Shown here: positions 41,582 through 45,596 of the stretch, in pieces
Layout of the letters: the number at the start of each line of letters is the position of its first letter
Position numbering within the stretch: position 1 is the first letter of the stretch
Source: an uncultured Lachnospiraceae bacterium
Lineage (GTDB): Bacteria > Bacillota > Clostridia > Lachnospirales > Lachnospiraceae
Assembly (NCBI GenBank): GCA_910583815.1
Contig: CAJTZB010000002.1
Coordinates: 1 to 45,596, forward strand
Direction: 5' to 3'
DNA: 45,596 bases
Made by a program: the position numbers and the translations under genes
The notes under the pieces: generated by a model
What the model was told of the DNA's origin: nothing
The model's input: the letters and a program-made list of their open reading frames with translations, nothing else
Database searches by the model: none

Positions 41582-42793
41582 ATGTTAAAGATGTCAGATA
41601 AATCAATCGGAGAGTTCCTTCCGTTTTTTGCTGAAACCGGTTTGCGAGTGGCATTTTTAGTGCCAACACCAACAGGATACCAAAAATCTATTATGGACGC
41701 AACGATTCCACTAAGAGAAATGTTAAGAGAAACTGGTATCCATAATTATGCAGAACAAAAGCAAGGACCTGAATTTAAAGAATTGGTAAAGGCATATTTC
41801 CTCGCTCCGGACAGGATAATAGAAACAGAAGCTTCTTTATATCGGCCTGTAACAAAGCAAGGAGATTCTAGAATATGGTTTTACAATTTAAAGCAGTATT
41901 GTGTACCCTGTAATTTGTTGGCCATATTGGCTAACAAAGGAGAACTGTATGTGCTGAACTTATCCAATAATGAAATCATAAAGTCAATGAATTACGGTTA
42001 TCTCAGTGAGGTTATTCAACAGTTTGCAGAAAATGACAATGCCATTGCAAAAGAATTGTTGGCAAAAATTCAAGAGATTCATAATCATGGATTTTTCCCA
42101 AGCATTACAGTAGGAGATCCGGGCGTGGGCGATACTCTTGAAAATGCTTTGGGAATTTCAAAAAATCCCTCAAAATTACCGGATTATAAAGGGATAGAGC
42201 TGAAGGCGAGCAGAACATCAACATATAATAAGTCAAAGACAAGTAACAGGGTAAATTTGTTTACCCAAGTTCCGGATTGGGCTAATAGCAGAGGCATGGA
42301 CAGGGGAAAGCTTCTTGATACATATGGGTATTGGACAGAACAAAATGACGGTTCTCAGAGGTTTGATTTGAATTGTACGTTGCGTGCTAATGTACCTAAT
42401 TCCCAAGGGCTGTATCTGGAAATTGATTTGGACAATGATCTGTTGATAAACTACTACACAAAAAATGATGTAGTCAGGCGTTATGTTGCGCAATGGAGTT
42501 TCCTATTGCTGAAACAGAGACTGTTAGAAAAGCATAGGGAAACATTTTGGGTAAAGGCTATGAGTAAAATAGAAAATGGGCAGGAATATTTTAGATATGA
42601 TACAATTGTTCATACTAAGAATCCCAATGCAAGCTTATTTCCTCAGTTAATGGAGGAGGGCATTATTACTGTGGATTATATAATGCATAGAAAAGAAAAT
42701 GGCATGGTAAGAGATCATGGCTTTCCGTTTAAAATTTTTCCTAAAGATTTAGGCTTATTATTTCCGAAACCAAAGATATATGAATTAATATAA
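41582..42793 (+). CDS. MvaI/BcnI-family type II restriction endonuclease
   Basis: A 403-residue protein. An N-terminal half of about 165 residues (LPFFAETGLRVAFLVPTPTGYQKSIMD) is followed by the nuclease core. GVGDTLENALGI, then PDYKGIELKASR holds the PD-(D/E)XK centre (Asp201, Glu206, Lys208). MvaI and BcnI cut CCWGG and CCSGG, so a related C-rich target is likely but not certain. ATG 41582 follows GAGAGG; an earlier in-frame start at 41543 lacks a good site. It is 67 nt after the methyltransferase gene. The N-terminal extension is longer than in MvaI itself and may aid DNA recognition. Confidence 0.87.
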   Translation: MLKMSDKSIGEFLPFFAETGLRVAFLVPTPTGYQKSIMDATIPLREMLRETGIHNYAEQKQGPEFKELVKAYFLAPDRIIETEASLYRPVTKQGDSRIWFYNLKQYCVPCNLLAILANKGELYVLNLSNNEIIKSMNYGYLSEVIQQFAENDNAIAKELLAKIQEIHNHGFFPSITVGDPGVGDTLENALGISKNPSKLPDYKGIELKASRTSTYNKSKTSNRVNLFTQVPDWANSRGMDRGKLLDTYGYWTEQNDGSQRFDLNCTLRANVPNSQGLYLEIDLDNDLLINYYTKNDVVRRYVAQWSFLLLKQRLLEKHRETFWVKAMSKIENGQEYFRYDTIVHTKNPNASLFPQLMEEGIITVDYIMHRKENGMVRDHGFPFKIFPKDLGLLFPKPKIYELI

Positions 42794-42891
42794 AAGAGCA
42801 GTCTGCCGAATGAGAAAATCTTGGATTGATTTCAAAGATTTTCTTTGATACAATGAAATGTAACAGCGATTTCATTATTGGAAACAAATGC

Positions 42892-42922
42892 CGAATAAAC
42901 CTGCCACATTTTTCACATAATA
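42892..42922 (+). promoter_or_regulatory. Putative sigma-G (forespore) promoter of spoVT
   Basis: CGAATA (42892-42897), an 18-bp spacer and CATAATA (42916-42922) closely match the sigma-G consensus (TGAATA, 17-18 bp, CATACTA). spoVT is a known sigma-G target in Bacillus subtilis. The site lies 57 nt before the spoVT start. Confidence 0.65.
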
Positions 42923-42978
42923 CTGTCACAACAAAATTGTTTGTTAAAGTGGAGGTAGAAAGGAGTATAGTTACCAAG

Positions 42979-43524
42979 ATGAAAGCGACAGGAATTGTGA
43001 GAAGAATTGACGACTTAGGTCGTGTTGTAGTGCCAAAGGAAATCAGAAGAACCTTGAGGATTCGTGAAGGGGACCCACTGGAAATCTTTACGGACCGTGA
43101 AGGGGAAATCATTTTAAAAAAGTATTCGCCGATAGGAGAGCTTGGTGCTTTTGCAAAGCAGTATGCAGATTCAATGGCACAGACCTGCGGCATGGTCGTG
43201 GCAATTGCGGACCGTGACCAGTTTATTGCGGTGGCAGGCACAAGCAAGCGCGACCTGCTTGCAAAGTCGGTCAGCAAGGAACTGGAAAACTTAATGACTG
43301 AGCGTGAAACCGTTGTGGCAAGCAAAGGAGAGCGCACTTATATTTCCATCAGTTTAGATGAGGAGGATTATGAGCAGCAGGTTATCGCTCCGATTATCAG
43401 CGAAGGTGATGTGATTGGAGCCGTGCTGATTCTGTCACGCGATACAAAGCAGAAGCTGGGCGATCTGGAATTAAAGCTTGCGGTAACAGCAGCTTCCTTC
43501 CTTGGACGCCAGATGGAAAGTTAA
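42979..43524 (+). CDS. spoVT: Stage V sporulation protein T
   Basis: A 181-residue forespore transcription regulator, full family length. Residues 1-50 form the AbrB-type swapped-hairpin DNA-binding domain (MKATGIVRRIDDLGRVVVPKEIRRTL, REGDPLEIFTDREG). Residues about 55-180 form the GAF-like sensor domain (GMVVAIADRDQFIAVAG; QQVIAPIISEGDVIGAVLILS). ATG 42979 was chosen because it gives the invariant N-terminus; AAAGGAG lies 13 nt upstream, rather far. A stem-loop candidate follows the stop (43526-43550). It marks the organism as an endospore former. Confidence 0.96.
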   Translation: MKATGIVRRIDDLGRVVVPKEIRRTLRIREGDPLEIFTDREGEIILKKYSPIGELGAFAKQYADSMAQTCGMVVAIADRDQFIAVAGTSKRDLLAKSVSKELENLMTERETVVASKGERTYISISLDEEDYEQQVIAPIISEGDVIGAVLILSRDTKQKLGDLELKLAVTAASFLGRQMES

Positions 43525-43596
43525 GGAAGCGTTGGAGAGAGCGTTTCCCTAAAATTACACAGGAGACCGGAGAATACATTTCTCCGAAAAAAACAT

Positions 43597-44376
43597 ATGT
43601 ACAATTTTCAGGATTTTTTAGATGTTATTAAAACACTTCGCAGTGAAAACGGCTGTCCGTGGGACAGAGAGCAGACACATGCATCTTTAAAACAGTATAT
43701 GCTGGAGGAAGCATATGAGGCAGTGGATGGTATTCAGGCTTATGAGGAAACCGGAGATTACACAAATCTGCAAGAGGAGCTTGGCGATGTGCTGCTGCAG
43801 GTAGTGCTGCATGCACAGATTGCTGCAGAAGAAGGCTATTTTACAATCGCAGACGTTATCAATGGAATCTGCGAGAAAATGGTTCGCCGCCATCCGCATG
43901 TGTTCAGTACCGGAACAGCCGGGGCGGATACGCCGGAGCAGGTAGTAGAGCTGTGGGAGAAGGAAAAGAAAAAGGAAAAAAAGGAAGAAACTCTTTCCGA
44001 CGCCCTGCAGCATGTGGCAAAGGCGTATCCGGCAAATGTCCGGGCCGAAAAGGTACAGAAAAGGGCAGCCAAGTATGGCTTGGAATTTGAATCGGCACAG
44101 CAGGTATTTGGGAAAGTAACAGAGGAATTAGCTGAGCTTAGAGAGGCTGTAAACCAAGGCAATGAACGCATGGACGAGGAATTCGGAGACTTGATGTTTT
44201 CTATGATTAATTTGTCCAGGTTTTTAGGGCTGAATGCAGAAAATTCCTTGACAAATGCTACTAATAAGTTTATAAATAGATGTGTAGGCATTGAGTTATT
44301 GTCCCATGAGAGGGAGAAAGAACTTGGACAGATGTCAGCAGAGGAGATTGACGCCCTCTGGCAGAGCATAAAATAA
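43597..44376 (+). CDS. mazG: Nucleoside triphosphate pyrophosphohydrolase MazG
   Basis: A 259-residue cytoplasmic enzyme of the two-domain MazG type. The first domain starts with LRSENGCPWDREQTHASLKQYMLEEAYE near residues 13-40 (EExxE metal-binding pattern), with ELGDVLLQV near residue 62. The second MazG domain is near 165-215 (VTEELAELREA; EEFGDLMFSM). It hydrolyses NTPs and dNTPs to monophosphates and pyrophosphate. ATG 43597 has no clear Shine-Dalgarno; a small hairpin (CGGAGAA-tacat-TTCTCCG, 43568-43586) lies just before it. It follows spoVT and precedes the HU gene, the usual order in Clostridia. Confidence 0.95.
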   Translation: MYNFQDFLDVIKTLRSENGCPWDREQTHASLKQYMLEEAYEAVDGIQAYEETGDYTNLQEELGDVLLQVVLHAQIAAEEGYFTIADVINGICEKMVRRHPHVFSTGTAGADTPEQVVELWEKEKKKEKKEETLSDALQHVAKAYPANVRAEKVQKRAAKYGLEFESAQQVFGKVTEELAELREAVNQGNERMDEEFGDLMFSMINLSRFLGLNAENSLTNATNKFINRCVGIELLSHEREKELGQMSAEEIDALWQSIK

Positions 44377-44432
44377 TCACCAGATTATGTATGAACTCTA
44401 TACCACATACTTTTAGAGGAGGATATGAATCC

Positions 44433-44708
44433 ATGAACAAGACAGAATTAGTTGCAGCAATTGCAGAAAACGCAGAATTATCCAAGAAGGACTCCGAAAA
44501 AGCGTTAAAGGCATTTATTGATGTTGTAACAGAAGAATTAAAGAAGGGCGAAAAGGTTCAGCTTGTAGGCTTTGGCACATTTGAAGTTTCTGAGAGACCT
44601 GCAAGAATCGGCAGAAACCCTCAGACAAAGGAAACTATTACAATTACAGCTTCCAAGGCTCCTAAGTTCAAAGCTGGCAAGGCTTTAAAGGATGTTGTAA
44701 ACGCTTAA
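44433..44708 (+). CDS. hup: HU-family DNA-binding protein
   Basis: A 91-residue histone-like protein of standard length. It starts MNKTELVAAIAENAELSKKD, has GEKVQLVGFGTFEVSERPAR before the DNA-binding arm, and RIGRNPQTKETITI, ending APKFKAGKALKDVVN. It binds and bends DNA as a dimer in the nucleoid. ATG 44433 was chosen for the invariant N-terminus. AGAGGAGG ends about 10 nt upstream, and an out-of-frame ATG at 44425 lies between. It ends at a strong terminator. It follows mazG by 56 nt and may share its transcript. Confidence 0.97.
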   Translation: MNKTELVAAIAENAELSKKDSEKALKAFIDVVTEELKKGEKVQLVGFGTFEVSERPARIGRNPQTKETITITASKAPKFKAGKALKDVVNA

Positions 44709-44743
44709 TTGTAATTGCCGGTTCATGTTATCACCAAAATCCG

Positions 44744-44778
44744 AAAGACTGCGAGGAGTTCCTTTGCAGTCTTTTTTT
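44744..44778 (+). terminator. Rho-independent terminator after the HU gene
   Basis: AAAGACTGC and GCAGTCTTT form a perfect 9-bp stem with a 13-nt loop, followed by a T tract. Confidence 0.92.
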
Positions 44779-44840
44779 CTTACTTTATAGGAAACTGCAT
44801 GGTAAACAGGGTATGTCCATAGGTAAAGGGGAATTGAAAA

Positions 44841-45389
44841 ATGACAGAATACAGCCTCCAAAATAAAAAAGCATGGGAATACAATGCTTATGAATTCTGG
44901 GTGAAACAGTCCGGAACTCCTATCGAAAGGGCAAAGAAAGACAAAGAAAATCCAGAGGGAATGCTGAAAAGATATGCGGACTATTTTGATGTTGTTTTTA
45001 TGGAAGGCGGCATACTGCATTATTTCCATGATATTGACGAATTCATGCGTATGATGTATATTTTGCTGAAAAACGGTGGTAAAATGATATGCAGTGATTT
45101 TCATCCGTTTACAAAAATATCGGATATATTGAAGTTTGGACAGCCAGCAATGAGTTACTTTGCAACAGATAGTTTTGAAGGCGAAATGGCGCATGCGCGG
45201 TTTTTTGAAGAGGATGTGCGAAAGCAGATGCCAAAATGCAGTTACAGGAAATACACAATCAGTGAAATTATTAATTCTGTTATAAACAGTGGGTTTGTAC
45301 TGAAAAAATTTGATGAACATCCGGCATGGACAGATGGCAGGCTGCCAGGAAAATTTACTATTGTGGCAGAGAAAAGGAGCTTTCTATGA
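44841..45389 (+). CDS. SAM-methyltransferase family protein lacking the SAM-binding motif (internally deleted)
   Basis: A 182-residue protein. The N-terminus (AWEYNAYEFWVKQSGTP) and the later core (YFDVVFMEGGILHYFHDIDE, then LLKNGGKMICSDFHPF and FTIVAEK) match class I SAM-dependent methyltransferases of about 240-250 aa found in Firmicutes. The glycine-rich motif I and its following strands, normally between these parts, are absent. Residue 50 runs straight into the motif IV region. An in-frame deletion of about 60 residues is the simplest explanation, so the protein is probably inactive (inference). ATG 44841 follows AAAGGGG. Its last codon overlaps the start of the next gene. Confidence 0.7.
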   Translation: MTEYSLQNKKAWEYNAYEFWVKQSGTPIERAKKDKENPEGMLKRYADYFDVVFMEGGILHYFHDIDEFMRMMYILLKNGGKMICSDFHPFTKISDILKFGQPAMSYFATDSFEGEMAHARFFEEDVRKQMPKCSYRKYTISEIINSVINSGFVLKKFDEHPAWTDGRLPGKFTIVAEKRSFL

Positions 45390-45596
45390 AAAAAAGCATA
45401 TTTGTTTTTATGGGGATTCTTTTTGCTTTCTTTTTCTGTGCCTGTTCTTCAGAAGAAAGCAGACAATACACGGTGACAAGGAACGGAATTGATTTTACGA
45501 TTGACACGGAGAACGGCACAATATTTGACGGAACATATACATATGATTATGTGTTTTCTGGCAATTCTTCGGAGTACAGTGCCACGATTACTTATC
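45386..45596 (+). CDS. Putative lipoprotein, N-terminal part (runs off the window)
   Basis: The first 70 codons of a gene that continues beyond the window. It has a short lysine start, a hydrophobic segment (IFVFMGILFAFFFCAC) and a lipobox-like FFCAC or FCACS, then RNGIDFTIDTENGTIFDG and YTYDYVFSG, repeated-looking beta strands. ATG 45386 overlaps the TGA of the preceding gene (ATGA) and has AAAAGGAG at proper distance, so translation is coupled. The function is not recognised. Confidence 0.75.
   Translation, partial: MKKSIFVFMGILFAFFFCACSSEESRQYTVTRNGIDFTIDTENGTIFDGTYTYDYVFSGNSSEYSATITY

Noticed and set aside
43526..43586. Terminator between spoVT and mazG
   Set aside because: GGAAGCG/CGTTTCC and CGGAGAA/TTCTCCG hairpins are followed by mixed or A-rich sequence rather than T; readthrough is likely.
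1..45596. CRISPR array, phage module, rRNA or tRNA genes
   Set aside because: No regularly spaced repeats, structural phage genes or recognisable RNA genes were found on reading both strands.

Overview
The window looks like a chromosomal segment of a spore-forming, fibre-degrading gut Firmicute, most likely Lachnospiraceae (inference). Reasons: strong AGGAGG-type ribosome binding sites, sporulation genes (a YtvI-like membrane protein, SpoVT with a sigma-G-type promoter), Gram-positive lipoprotein signals, and a mannan-utilisation gene set resembling that of Roseburia-type bacteria. No rRNA, tRNA, CRISPR array or phage module was seen.

Layout. 1-2.2 kb: the tail of a flavin oxidoreductase, a cytidylate-kinase-like protein and a YtvI-like permease. 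2.3-4.5 kb: a GH36 alpha-galactosidase. 4.6-10.4 kb, mainly minus strand: an ECF-type sigma factor with a long C-terminal extension, a decayed TetR/hydrolase divergent pair, and an operon of two near-twin lipoproteins behind a beta-propeller/NlpC-P60 exoprotein. 10.7-14.0 kb: a LacI-type regulator, a GNAT acetyltransferase, an SDR dehydrogenase and an AraC-type regulator.

14.4-39.9 kb is a plus-strand, operon-like array of about 25 kb for acetylated (galacto)glucomannan. Secreted GH26 and GH5 enzymes cut the polymer. Two solute-binding proteins (one of 994 aa with added beta-sandwich modules) and two permease pairs import the products. Cytoplasmic esterases (a CE17-like protein and a CE2 domain fused to a GH1 glucosidase) would deacetylate them. 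GH130_2, cellobiose 2-epimerase and GH130_1 would degrade the chain by phosphorolysis, and GH36 would remove galactose. No transporter ATPase is present, so a shared MsmK-type ATPase elsewhere is implied. Inside the transporter block lie three poorly understood membrane or surface genes (NHL/TPR, Yip1, DUF5696), and a lipoprotein with a tripled module follows it. A MITE-like element sits exactly at the GH26 stop codon, and a decayed relative lies upstream of GH5.

40.1-42.8 kb: an apparently AT-richer type II restriction-modification pair (C5 methyltransferase and MvaI/BcnI-family nuclease) whose promoter spacer contains a perfect LexA-type palindrome. 42.9-45.6 kb: spoVT, mazG and an HU gene, then a methyltransferase that lacks its SAM-binding motif and the start of a lipoprotein gene.

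The strongest candidates for new biology are the GH1-CE2 fusion, the LexA-box-controlled restriction-modification operon, the giant binding protein/NHL-TPR/Yip1/DUF5696 transporter cluster and the tripled-module lipoprotein.
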